10,746 nt of DNA from Planctomycetaceae bacterium UBA6172 (lineage in GTDB: Bacteria; Planctomycetota; Planctomycetia; Pirellulales; Pirellulaceae): NCBI GenBank assembly GCA_002422955.1, contig DITY01000215.1, positions 1-10,746 on the forward strand, given 5' to 3'. Below the pieces are notes generated by a model. That model was not told where the DNA came from. It saw only the letters and a list, made by a program, of their open reading frames with translations, and did no database searches. Each line of letters begins with the position of its first letter. Position 1 is the first letter of the stretch. The position numbers and the translations under genes are program-made. This document shows positions 1 to 5,853 of the stretch, in pieces.

Positions 1-186
1 CCCGATTCGGTGCCCATCTGCCCCGGTTGCGGCCGATGGTTTGATGTGATGACGTTGGCCGAGGCGTGGCGGTGTTCCCGGTGTGATCCCGAGGCCGATG
101 ATCGGCGGCGGTTAACTTCCAAGCTGTTGGGCTCGGTAAGCCGATCGCTAGGGCGTTGCGTGCGGGGCGTTCGTGGTGGTTCGTGA
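1..186 (+). CDS. C-terminal fragment of a zinc-ribbon protein (element gene, cut by window edge)
   Basis: Frame 1 is open from the window edge to TGA at 184-186 and gives the last 61 residues of a protein. Two CxxC pairs are visible, CPGC at residues 7-10 and CSRC at 25-28 of the fragment, separated by 14 residues and followed by a basic tail (DDRRR). This is the spacing of a small structural zinc ribbon. In integrative elements such ribbons occur at the ends of replication or DNA-processing proteins, but nothing here identifies the family. It lies just upstream of the integrase on the same strand (194 bp to the integrase ATG), so it probably belongs to the element. What is seen is the open frame and the cysteines; the zinc ribbon is an inference. 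The start is outside the window. Confidence 0.55.
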   Translation, partial: PDSVPICPGCGRWFDVMTLAEAWRCSRCDPEADDRRRLTSKLLGSVSRSLGRCVRGVRGGS

Positions 187-238
187 TAACTGATTCGTGA
201 TTCGGTTTGCGTGCGACTGAGAGCGTTTGCGGGGCTTC

Positions 239-259
239 CCCATCCCGGGCCATCTGTGG
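239..259. repeat. 21-bp direct repeat, left copy
   Basis: The 21-base segment 239-259 recurs at 1595-1615 with one mismatch (20/21), same orientation, on either side of the integrase core. It begins CCCATCCCGGG; the only difference is G at 256 against A at 1612. This copy lies in the integrase leader, upstream of the chosen start. It could be an accessory (arm-type) recombinase site or the trace of a small duplication. Confidence 0.7.
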
Positions 260-380
260 CGATCGGCGGCGGGGGTGTGCTAAGGTGACGATGCCACGGC
301 TAGGGCGACGGCCCGAAAACCGGACACCCGATCCGGCTGCCGTTGGTTTTCAATTTCGGGATCAACTACGGGAGTTGGAG

Positions 381-1718
381 ATGGCAAGCGTTACTCGTTT
401 GGATGCCAACGGGCGGCAAGGTTTCCGGGTTCGGTTTTACGATGCCGACAAACGGCGGCGGGAAATCTATTTGGCCGGGAGCGGCAAGCGATTTGAGCGG
501 ATGGCCGAGACGGTGGCGGCCCATTGCGAGGCGTTGGCCAAGGCCAAGGCCAATAGCGTTCCGGCCGATCCTGCGGACGTTGCGTGGGCGAATAAGACGG
601 AAGGCGGGTTGCGGGCCAATCTCGTTTCGTGGGGTTTGGCTGATCCTGCGAGCCCGAAGCTATCCACCGATGCGGGGCGATTATTGGGCCCGTACGTCGA
701 TTCGTACATGCAGGGCCGGACAGACTGGGCGAAAACCACCCGGATCAACTACGGCCAAACCCGGCGGCTGCTGGTGGCATACTTTGGCGAGCGTCACCCG
801 TTGAAGGCCATCACCCCAGCCGATGCCGATCGATGGCGGCGGTGGTTGGCTGCGGATCAAGGGTTGGCCGTGGCGTCGTGCTCGAAACATGCCAAGCGGG
901 CCAAGACGATGATGGCCGAGGCGGTGCGGGATCGTCTGTTGGCCGAGAGCCCGTTTGCGGGACTGAAAGGGGGCTGTGAGGCAAACCCCGAGCGTCAGCG
1001 GTTCATCGGGCCGGAAGTGTCGGCCCGGGTGTTGGCGGCGTGCCCCGATGCCGATTGGCGGGTGATCTTTGCGCTGGCTCGGTGGGCCGGGATGCGGTGC
1101 CCGTCCGAAGTGTTGGCCCTGCGGTGGCGGGATGTAGATTGGGAGACGGGGCGGCTACGGATCGAGAGCCCGAAAACCGGCCTGCGATTCTGCCCGATGT
1201 TTCCCGAGATCCGGGCGGCGTTGGCTGAGGCGTTCGAGGCTGCCCCGGACGGGGCCGAGTTTTGCGTGGGGCGATACCGGGCGGTGGAAAACCTGCGGAC
1301 ACAATTCGGCCGGATCTTAGAACGGGCGGGTGTGGTTCCGTGGCCCAAGCCGTTCGTCAATTTGAGATCCACCCGGCGGACGGAATTGCAGGAACGGTTC
1401 CCGGATCATGTGGTGAATAAATGGTTGGGCCATTCCGGGGCGGTGGCGGCCAAGCACTATCTCCAAGTCACCGATGAGCATTGGGAGCGGGCTGCCGATC
1501 CCGGTTCCCCCATTGTCGATGAGGATGGCCAAAACCCCCGGGAAAAAACCGATTCCCGTTCCCCCACCGGTTCCCCCATCGGTACCGATCCGAGCCCATC
1601 CCGGGCCATCTATGGACGTAAAAAAACCCGGGAAAACCCGGGTTTTGATGGCTGCGGATGGCTGCCAGATAGTAACGAAATGACCCCTACGGGAATCGAA
1701 CCCGTGTTACCGCCGTGA
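381..1718 (+). CDS. Tyrosine-type site-specific recombinase (element integrase)
   Basis: A 445-aa integrase catalysing site-specific integration and excision of the element. The N-terminal part (1-100) is a variable DNA-binding region, the core-binding (SAM-like) domain is at about 103-195, and the catalytic domain at about 205-370. Catalytic residues visible are R239 (GMRCPSE), K265 (SPKTG), R329 (NLRS), H351 (LGH) and the nucleophile Y360 in HYLQVTDEH, a segment typical of planctomycete integrases. The first His of the HxxR box is replaced by Val (V326). The start was chosen at ATG 381 because GGGAG at 370-374 is well placed and the N-terminus begins at the expected domain; the frame is open back to 207 but that part has no family character. 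After Y360 comes an unusual 85-residue tail of low complexity. Its last codons run through a hairpin terminator and the antisense strand of tRNA-Glu, with the stop overlapping the anticodon. Confidence 0.93.
   Translation: MASVTRLDANGRQGFRVRFYDADKRRREIYLAGSGKRFERMAETVAAHCEALAKAKANSVPADPADVAWANKTEGGLRANLVSWGLADPASPKLSTDAGRLLGPYVDSYMQGRTDWAKTTRINYGQTRRLLVAYFGERHPLKAITPADADRWRRWLAADQGLAVASCSKHAKRAKTMMAEAVRDRLLAESPFAGLKGGCEANPERQRFIGPEVSARVLAACPDADWRVIFALARWAGMRCPSEVLALRWRDVDWETGRLRIESPKTGLRFCPMFPEIRAALAEAFEAAPDGAEFCVGRYRAVENLRTQFGRILERAGVVPWPKPFVNLRSTRRTELQERFPDHVVNKWLGHSGAVAAKHYLQVTDEHWERAADPGSPIVDEDGQNPREKTDSRSPTGSPIGTDPSPSRAIYGRKKTRENPGFDGCGWLPDSNEMTPTGIEPVLPP
1595..1615. repeat. 21-bp direct repeat, right copy
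   Basis: Second copy of the repeat at 239-259, here inside the 3' part of the integrase frame and just left of the terminator hairpin and tRNA gene. Both copies fall in the same reading frame and would encode SPSRAI followed by C or Y. Confidence 0.7.
1620..1646 (-). terminator. Intrinsic terminator behind tRNA-Glu (bidirectional form)
   Basis: A perfect 10-bp stem, AAAACCCGGG (1623-1632) with its complement at 1637-1646, closes an AAAA loop. On the minus strand it is followed by a run of seven T (1626-1620), the classic intrinsic form, and it lies 35 bp after the tRNA-Glu 3' end, so it should end that transcript. On the plus strand only four T follow. It lies wholly inside the integrase reading frame, where it is read as RKKTRENPGF. 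Confidence 0.8.
1681..1718. other. Probable attachment-site segment: tRNA-Glu 3' part overlapping integrase end
   Basis: The integrase gene runs convergently into the 3' half of the tRNA gene, from the discriminator base at 1681 to the anticodon loop. Integrases of this kind commonly use the 3' end of a tRNA gene, and the element carries a copy that restores it. The exact core cannot be defined, because the partner copy at the other element end is outside this window. The limits given are the overlap of the integrase frame with the tRNA. Confidence 0.55.
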
Positions 1719-1753
1719 AAGGGCGATGTCCTAGGCCGCTAGACGAAGGGGCC
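1681..1753 (-). tRNA. tRNA-Glu (anticodon TTC)
   Basis: The minus strand folds as a full 73-nt cloverleaf. The acceptor stem is GGCCCCT with AGGGGTC (one G-U pair), the anticodon loop is CTTTCAC giving TTC, the T arm is ACGGG-TTCGAAT-CCCGT, and the discriminator base is A. No CCA is encoded; the base after the discriminator is T. The gene has a fair promoter 28 bases upstream and an intrinsic terminator 35 bases downstream. The 3' half overlaps the end of the oppositely oriented integrase gene, marking this as the insertion site of the element to the left. Confidence 0.97.
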
Positions 1754-1788
1754 GCTTGCGAAGGATTGCAATTCCATCGACGTAGATG

Positions 1789-1817
1789 ATTGAACCAAGT
1801 CAACGAAAATGCGTCAA
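1789..1817 (-). promoter_or_regulatory. Sigma-70-type promoter for tRNA-Glu
   Basis: On the minus strand, TTGACG (1817-1812) is followed after exactly 17 bases by TTCAAT (1794-1789). The -35 matches 5/6 and the -10 matches 4/6 of the consensus. The start would fall near 1781, giving a 5' leader of about 28 nt before the mature tRNA. Confidence 0.5.
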
Positions 1818-1890
1818 GGGGCTAACTGGAGAGATCTCGGAAACGATTATGCCGGGGGGTTCGATGCCGCACCCGGCAAGACTCGCAGCC

Positions 1891-2091
1891 CTACGACTCC
1901 AGAGCCGTATCACCCGCTTCCGCTTGGCGCTGATCCTGAATCGCCTCATAAACCTCGTGCCGGTGGACCGGAACTTCGCGAGGAGCTTCCACGCCTAACC
2001 GCACCTTGTCGCCGCGGATCTCAACAACGACAATCCGAATGTCGTTGTTGATCACAATACTTTCGTTCTTTTTTCGAGACAGCACTAACAT
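1891..2091 (-). CDS. csrA: Carbon storage regulator CsrA (RsmA), mRNA-binding translational regulator
   Basis: A 66-aa protein, close to the usual 60-75 aa of the family, starting MLVLSRKKNESIVI and containing RGDKVRLGVEAPREVPVHRHEVYEAI. This is the complete CsrA fold, five beta strands and a C-terminal helix. Residues known to contact RNA in CsrA are present: L4, R6 and R44 in VHRHEVY. The protein acts as a homodimer on GGA motifs in mRNA leaders, mostly blocking translation. ATG 2091 is preceded by AAGGA at good distance. It lies 137 bp upstream of tRNA-Glu on the same strand, outside the integrated element, with no flagellar or fliW neighbour in view. Its own leader carries several GGA motifs, which suggests autoregulation. 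Confidence 0.96.
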   Translation of the reverse strand: MLVLSRKKNESIVINNDIRIVVVEIRGDKVRLGVEAPREVPVHRHEVYEAIQDQRQAEAGDTALES

Positions 2092-2250
2092 AATTCCATT
2101 CCTTTGTTACCGCCGGTTTTCCTCGGCTGCGGTTTGACAGACCACCCCGCTGGGGGCAATCTCGATTTGGGGGGGCCATGCTCAGGCGGCCTAATTACCG
2201 GGGCAGGGCGATTCGACGACTCGGCTTCCGCTTCTGACGGCCGCTTCCGC
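2092..2250 (-). promoter_or_regulatory. csrA 5' leader with GGA motifs (probable CsrA autoregulation)
   Basis: Read on the minus strand, the csrA leader holds five GGA motifs. Two lie in identical GCGGAAGC octamers (GGA at 2246-2248 and 2227-2229), one is at 2120-2122, and two form the ribosome-binding region (AAGGA and ATGGA, GGA at 2100-2102 and 2095-2097). The last two match the ANGGA core bound by CsrA and would hide the Shine-Dalgarno site when occupied. A CCCC/GGGG hairpin also lies in this leader near 2145-2156. Binding is an inference. Confidence 0.4.
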
Positions 2251-2256
2251 ATTCTT

Positions 2257-2284
2257 ACTCTACGTCATCAGGTCGCATCGTCAA
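2257..2284 (-). promoter_or_regulatory. Candidate csrA promoter
   Basis: On the minus strand, TTGACG (2284-2279), a 16-base spacer and TAGAGT (2262-2257). The -35 is good (5/6) and the -10 moderate (4/6). It would give a leader of roughly 160 nt before csrA. This is the best sigma-70 match I found in the 414-bp divergent region between csrA and the DUF2203 gene (2092-2505), apart from the plus-strand promoter below. Confidence 0.35.
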
Positions 2285-2382
2285 GCGATTGCAACCCCAA
2301 ACCCGATTTTTCGCCACTTTTTTTTCGCGTTTTTTTAGCCAACGGGGTTAATCTGAACCTTTTGGCGTTTCAAAGCGTCGTA

Positions 2383-2411
2383 TTGAGACCGGTTCCTGCC
2401 GATAGTAGATT
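2383..2411 (+). promoter_or_regulatory. Candidate promoter of the DUF2203 gene
   Basis: TTGAGA (2383-2388) and TAGATT (2406-2411) are separated by 17 bases and lie about 95 bp before the ATG at 2506. The -35 matches 5/6 and the -10 matches 4/6 of the sigma-70 consensus. Confidence 0.4.
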
Positions 2412-2505
2412 AGGAGCCCGCCATCATGGGACTGTGAACGCCAATCCACCCGTCTGGCGGGAATCGCGGGTCCCCCCTCGAACTCGTTTCGTGGTTGTGT
2501 TTGTT

Positions 2506-2985
2506 ATGTTCGCATATTCCCCCCGCAAGGACGCCTCGAATTCGGCGACCGAGACTTCTGCAGTCTCGGTGGATCGCGACCATGGCCAGGGTATCCGCTG
2601 GTACACCGTCGATTCCGCCAATCGGCTCTTGCCCCTGGTCACGCGAATCGCCAGCGACCTGATGAAGCTGGCGGAAAATGCTGAACAGCAGACCGCACAG
2701 TTGCACGGGATCGAAAGGCTTCCCCGGGTGAGTGAACTGCGCACCTTCAAGGAAGAATTGGAAAACGTCAAAGAGTCGCTGCGGGCCGATTCCGAACATG
2801 TCGCTCGGGTACGGGCGGAGCTGGCGTCCCTCGGGGTCGAAATCGATTCCCTGGCCGACGGCGTCTTCGACTTTCCCGCACTCCGCGACCAGCGGCCGGT
2901 TCGCCTGTGCTGGAAGTTGGGCGAGCCGGAAGTTGCTCATTGGCATGAAATTGGCGAAAGCTCCGGCAATCGCCAGCCGCTGTAG
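2506..2985 (+). CDS. DUF2203 family protein
   Basis: A 159-aa protein with all the marks of DUF2203, a small soluble bacterial family of unknown function. The N-terminal YTVDSANRLLPLV is at 33-45, a long helical (probably coiled-coil) stretch at 46-108, then VDFPALRD-like FDFPALRD at 121-128 and the hallmark LCWKLGEPEVAHWHE at 134-148, ending GNRQPL. The first 30 residues are variable and not part of the family core. I chose ATG 2506. The frame is open upstream to 2104, but that part is low-quality sequence containing a promoter-like site, and no good Shine-Dalgarno marks any start (a GTG at 2491 is an alternative). The gene is divergent from csrA and convergent with the aldo/keto reductase gene, so it is probably transcribed alone. 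Confidence 0.9.
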   Translation: MFAYSPRKDASNSATETSAVSVDRDHGQGIRWYTVDSANRLLPLVTRIASDLMKLAENAEQQTAQLHGIERLPRVSELRTFKEELENVKESLRADSEHVARVRAELASLGVEIDSLADGVFDFPALRDQRPVRLCWKLGEPEVAHWHEIGESSGNRQPL

Positions 2986-3035
2986 CCGCTGCCCGCCCGC
3001 GTCCGATTCGGTCCAGGGCCAATGGCTCCCACCGG

Positions 3036-3053
3036 CCAGACTCAGGCGTCTGG
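3036..3053. terminator. Weak hairpin between convergent genes
   Basis: CCAGAC (3036-3041) and GTCTGG (3048-3053) form a 6-bp stem with a 6-base loop across the stop codon of the aldo/keto reductase gene. No T run follows on either strand, so it is at most a weak or Rho-assisted end signal for the two genes converging here. Confidence 0.2.
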
Positions 3054-4052
3054 CAGCCGTGTGATCAGGCCGCGTCGAGATAGTTCGTCCCAGACCGCGG
3101 CCGGGAATGTCCGATTCGCCGCGGCGACTAACTGTCCCACCCGCTCCGGCCGGCTGGTGCTCAAGGCGATCGAGCGGATCCCGGGCAGCGACATCCCGAA
3201 CGCCACCGCGGTCTCGAACGGATCGATCCGCAGGTCGCGACAGGCCTGCTGGAATCGGCTCCGCCACTCCAGTTTCGTCGCGTCGCCGGGGATGGCCGGA
3301 TCGAGCTTGCGATAATCGCAGAAATCGCCTCCGGTCAAGAAGCCACCGTGCATCAGCGCCGAGTTGATCACCCATACGTTTCGCGAGGCGAGCGAGCCGA
3401 TGAACTCGACCAACTCGGGGGGATGCCGCATGATCGTGAAGCTGTTGGCCAGCATCACCCAATCGAAATCACAGTACGGGTCGAGCTCTTGGATGACTTT
3501 CCAATCCTTGGCACCGACCCCGATCGCGGTCGCCTCGCCCGCATCACGCAGCTCGCGAATCGCCTCGTAAGCCGCGCGGATGTCATCCAATCGGCGGCGG
3601 CGATCGGCAGGGTCAGTGGCCGCCGCCAAATACTCGTCCGGGTCATGCACCGAAAGCAGTCCGGCGCGATACGGCTTGAGCAACTCATTCCCCTCGGCCC
3701 AGCATCGCAGGATTCCCTCGCGGCTGATGTCCTGGACCGCGTCGTGGTGGATGTCGATCCAAGCGCCAGGCTCAAACGTCGGCTCCGGCGTGGTCAACGG
3801 GACCCGGCGCCAGGCGAGCTTGTTGCTGATGATCACCGCGGCGGGGTCGATCTCCAGTTCCGCCAACACCCGGCCGATGACTTCCAGCGATAGCCCCGCC
3901 CCGTATTTCCCGGCCGAATCGATGACGATCGGCTGCGGACTTTGCAGAAACCATTGGCGGATCAATTCCCGCTTTTGCGCGTCGGTTGGGGCGACGAGCA
4001 AATTCCCCAGCGTCGTGGCGCCGAAGATCAATCGCGGCAGGGTAACTTGCAT
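3042..4052 (-). CDS. Aldo/keto reductase, L-fucose (aldose 1-) dehydrogenase type
   Basis: A 336-aa NAD(P)-dependent oxidoreductase with the TIM-barrel aldo/keto reductase pattern. The catalytic tetrad is visible as D45 and Y50 (VIDSAGKYGAG), K78 (ISNKLA) and H136 (SVHDPDEY). N-terminal FGATTLGN and C-terminal PGIRSIALSTSRPERV, the cofactor-binding end, fit the subgroup that includes bacterial L-fucose and D-threo-aldose 1-dehydrogenases, which oxidise the sugar to its lactone. The lactonase-like gene directly upstream supports this role. Start: ATG 4052 fits the family N-terminus. A TTG at 4100 overlapping the upstream stop would add 16 residues, giving translational coupling, but those residues have no family character. 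It is the last gene of the minus-strand sod/lactonase/reductase run. Substrate (L-fucose, L-galactose, D-arabinose) cannot be decided from sequence. Confidence 0.87.
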   Translation of the reverse strand: MQVTLPRLIFGATTLGNLLVAPTDAQKRELIRQWFLQSPQPIVIDSAGKYGAGLSLEVIGRVLAELEIDPAAVIISNKLAWRRVPLTTPEPTFEPGAWIDIHHDAVQDISREGILRCWAEGNELLKPYRAGLLSVHDPDEYLAAATDPADRRRRLDDIRAAYEAIRELRDAGEATAIGVGAKDWKVIQELDPYCDFDWVMLANSFTIMRHPPELVEFIGSLASRNVWVINSALMHGGFLTGGDFCDYRKLDPAIPGDATKLEWRSRFQQACRDLRIDPFETAVAFGMSLPGIRSIALSTSRPERVGQLVAAANRTFPAAVWDELSRRGLITRLPDA

Positions 4053-4096
4053 GCGAGTCAGTCGATTCGGTGGTAGGGCCGTAGGATCGAATAGGG

Positions 4097-4966
4097 TCAA
4101 GCCGCGTCGTGCAGGTCGAGCTGGTAGACCCGCGCGGCGTTCGTCGAAAAGATCGCCCCCCGTTCGCTGGGGGTTAGGTCCGCCGCCAGTTCCCCGACCG
4201 TCTCGATCCAGCGGACATAAGGGGTTTTGAGCAGACAGACCGGCCAGTCGCTGCCGAACATCAGCCGATTCGGCGTGAAGGCGTCGATCGCGACATCCCA
4301 GTAGCGGCGGATGTCATCGACGGACCAACCCCCGCTCGCCGTGCCGTCGTCCGCGGGACGAATTTCGGTGACGATTCCGGAAAACTTGCAGGACACGTTG
4401 GGCCGCTTGGCCAATTCGCGAAAATCGCGTTCCCACTGCTCATCGAAAATGCCGGGGCGGATCGTCGGCTTGGCGATGTGATCCAGCACCATCGGCTGCG
4501 CCGGATGGGCGTCGACCATCTCGATCGCGGCGGGCAATTGCCGCGCGTAAATCAGGATGTCGTAGACGAGTCCGAAGTCGGCCAGCTTGGCGATCCCGCG
4601 ATTGAATTCGGTCCCCCCCAAAAACCGGTCATCGGGCTCATCCTGCGCCACATGCCGCACCCCCTTCAGCCAAGGAGACGCGGCGAGCCGTCGCAAGTCC
4701 TGGTCGACCGTCGCGGACGCCAGCGGCACCCAGCCGACCACGCCGAGCACCGGGGGATGTTCGGCGGCGATTTGCAGGAGCGTTTCCGTTTCCAGGATCG
4801 ACTGCCGCGCCTGAACCGTGACGAACCCTTCGACCCCCGAACTACGCGAGACCTCACGCAGTTCGCCGGGAAGATAATCGGCCCGCAAAATCGCCATCTC
4901 CTCGCTGATCCAGGGATATTCCCGGGCGGAATATTCCCACAGGTGGTGATGGCTGTCGATCAGCAT
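4097..4966 (-). CDS. Amidohydrolase-superfamily lactonase, L-fuconolactonase/L-rhamnonolactonase type
   Basis: A 289-aa TIM-barrel metal hydrolase of the COG3618 group (predicted metal-dependent hydrolases that open sugar 1,4- or 1,5-lactones). Metal-site residues visible are H6 and H8 (IDSHHHLW), H163 (VLDHIAKP) and D240 (FGSDWPV). Also typical are GVRH at 102-105, KFSG at 194-197 and the C-terminal NAARVYQL. With the aldo/keto reductase 44 bp downstream it would form consecutive steps: sugar to lactone to aldonate. ATG 4966 gives the family N-terminus exactly (MLIDSHHHLW). The frame is open further upstream, but only through sequence coding for superoxide dismutase. No clear Shine-Dalgarno site is present. 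It starts 56 bp after the sod stop, so it may be co-transcribed with sod. Confidence 0.88.
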   Translation of the reverse strand: MLIDSHHHLWEYSAREYPWISEEMAILRADYLPGELREVSRSSGVEGFVTVQARQSILETETLLQIAAEHPPVLGVVGWVPLASATVDQDLRRLAASPWLKGVRHVAQDEPDDRFLGGTEFNRGIAKLADFGLVYDILIYARQLPAAIEMVDAHPAQPMVLDHIAKPTIRPGIFDEQWERDFRELAKRPNVSCKFSGIVTEIRPADDGTASGGWSVDDIRRYWDVAIDAFTPNRLMFGSDWPVCLLKTPYVRWIETVGELAADLTPSERGAIFSTNAARVYQLDLHDAA

Positions 4967-5022
4967 GGCGCGGGACTCGTCGAGGGAAACGGCGGCGGGC
5001 AAGGCACCCGATCGCCGCGGGA

Positions 5023-5724
5023 TCAGGCCTTGGCGGCGGTGAACAACTGGTTGACGAAGTCCCAGTTGACCACGTTCCACCAAGCCTTGACGTAGTCCGC
5101 CCGCAGGTTTTGGTACTTCAAGTAGTACGCATGCTCCCAAACGTCGACGCCCAGCAACGGTGTCTTGCCCATCGAGATCGGCGTGTCCTGGTTCGGCGTG
5201 CTGACAACCTCGAGCTTGCCGTCGCTCAGGACCAACCAGGCCCAACCGCTGCCGAACTGGCCCATCGCGGCCGTGGTCATGGCGGTCTGGAAGTTTTCAA
5301 AACTGCCGAAGGTCGAATCGATCGCCGCGCCCACGGCGCCGCGCGACTGCTTGCCGCCGCCCGGAGCCATCATCCGCCAAAACAGCGAGTGATTCAGGTG
5401 ACCGCCACCGTTGTTGCGGACCGTCGTGCGAATCGCTTCGGGAACGCTCGCCAAATCGGCCAGCAACTTTTCTAGCGGCATGGCTTGCAGCGTCAGGTGA
5501 TCGGCCAACGCCTTGTTCAGGTTGTTGATGTAGGCCTGATGGTGCTTGCCGTGGTGGATCTCCATCGTCCGGGCGTCGATGTAGGGCTCGAGCGCGTCGG
5601 CGGCATATCCCAACGCAGGCAGCGTCGAATTAGCCAGGGCCGGACCGGCCGTCGCGCCGAACATCGCGGTCACGCCGCAGGCGCCGGTCAGCATCATCAC
5701 TTCACGTCGATTCAGGCTATTCAT
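5023..5724 (-). CDS. sodA: Superoxide dismutase, manganese type, with Tat export signal
   Basis: A 233-aa enzyme converting superoxide to oxygen and hydrogen peroxide. Residues 1-32 form a Tat-type signal (NRREVMM, then a hydrophobic Ala-rich stretch, with likely cleavage after PALA at 32), so the enzyme is predicted to be exported folded. The mature part is a full Fe/Mn SOD. Metal ligands are H57 (MEIHHGKHH), H112 (NHSLFW), D194 and H198 (DVWEHAYYL). Manganese-type markers are Gly-rich GGGH before the second ligand and the Gln in NQD (Q179) from the C-terminal domain; metal choice is therefore likely but not proven. The start at ATG 5724 gives the complete signal. It is the first gene of a minus-strand run with the lactonase and reductase, preceded by a -10-like TACAAT and a palindrome that could be an operator. 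Confidence 0.95.
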   Translation of the reverse strand: MNSLNRREVMMLTGACGVTAMFGATAGPALANSTLPALGYAADALEPYIDARTMEIHHGKHHQAYINNLNKALADHLTLQAMPLEKLLADLASVPEAIRTTVRNNGGGHLNHSLFWRMMAPGGGKQSRGAVGAAIDSTFGSFENFQTAMTTAAMGQFGSGWAWLVLSDGKLEVVSTPNQDTPISMGKTPLLGVDVWEHAYYLKYQNLRADYVKAWWNVVNWDFVNQLFTAAKA

Positions 5725-5766
5725 GAGCTACTCGGAGTTGAAAGGGTTGGTTGAGGGGGCGGTTAC

Positions 5767-5795
5767 GACCGAACCAAATTCGGTCCCGCATTGTA
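5767..5795 (-). promoter_or_regulatory. sod promoter -10 with palindromic operator candidate
   Basis: On the minus strand, TACAAT (5795-5790) is a 5/6 match to the -10 box. No convincing -35 box lies upstream. Just after it is a perfect 7-bp inverted repeat, GACCGAA-5-TTCGGTC (5767-5785), covering the predicted start point near 5783. A dyad in this position is typical of a repressor site; it could also fold as a hairpin at the 5' end of the mRNA. The sod ATG is 42 bp further on. Confidence 0.45.
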
Positions 5796-5853
5796 CACGC
5801 GCCGGGCTGAGAGTGAGGCGCCGTGACCAATCGGGGGAGCCGAGCGGTGCCCC

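Noticed and set aside
207..380. Upstream extension of the integrase frame by 58 residues from 207
   Set aside because: The extra residues are low-quality (Arg/Pro-rich) with no family similarity, while ATG 381 has a good ribosome-binding site and begins the protein naturally.
1850..1878. Inverted repeat TGCCGGG / CCCGGCA after csrA, with a GGTTCGA motif nearby suggesting a second tRNA
   Set aside because: No T arm, anticodon arm or acceptor stem of a tRNA can be built around it, and no T run follows for a terminator.
2134..2139. Perfect TTGACA on the plus strand
   Set aside because: No -10-like hexamer occurs 16-18 bases downstream, and no plus-strand gene starts near it.
2104..2505. Extension of the DUF2203 frame by 134 residues, from 2104
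   Set aside because: The stretch covers the csrA leader and promoter on the other strand and a promoter-like pair for this gene, and reads as non-coding; DUF2203 proteins are about 130-160 aa.
2410..3462. 350-codon open frame on the minus strand
   Set aside because: It is antisense to the DUF2203 gene and overlaps the reductase gene in another frame; composition is Arg/Gly-rich and there is no family signal.
4050..4100. TTG start at 4100 for the aldo/keto reductase, overlapping the lactonase stop
   Set aside because: Attractive as coupled translation, but the 16 added residues have no family character and ATG 4052 gives the expected N-terminus. Kept as an alternative only.
4967..5245. N-terminal extension of the lactonase frame back to 5245
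   Set aside because: Runs through the SOD coding sequence in another frame; the lactonase family N-terminus begins exactly at ATG 4966.
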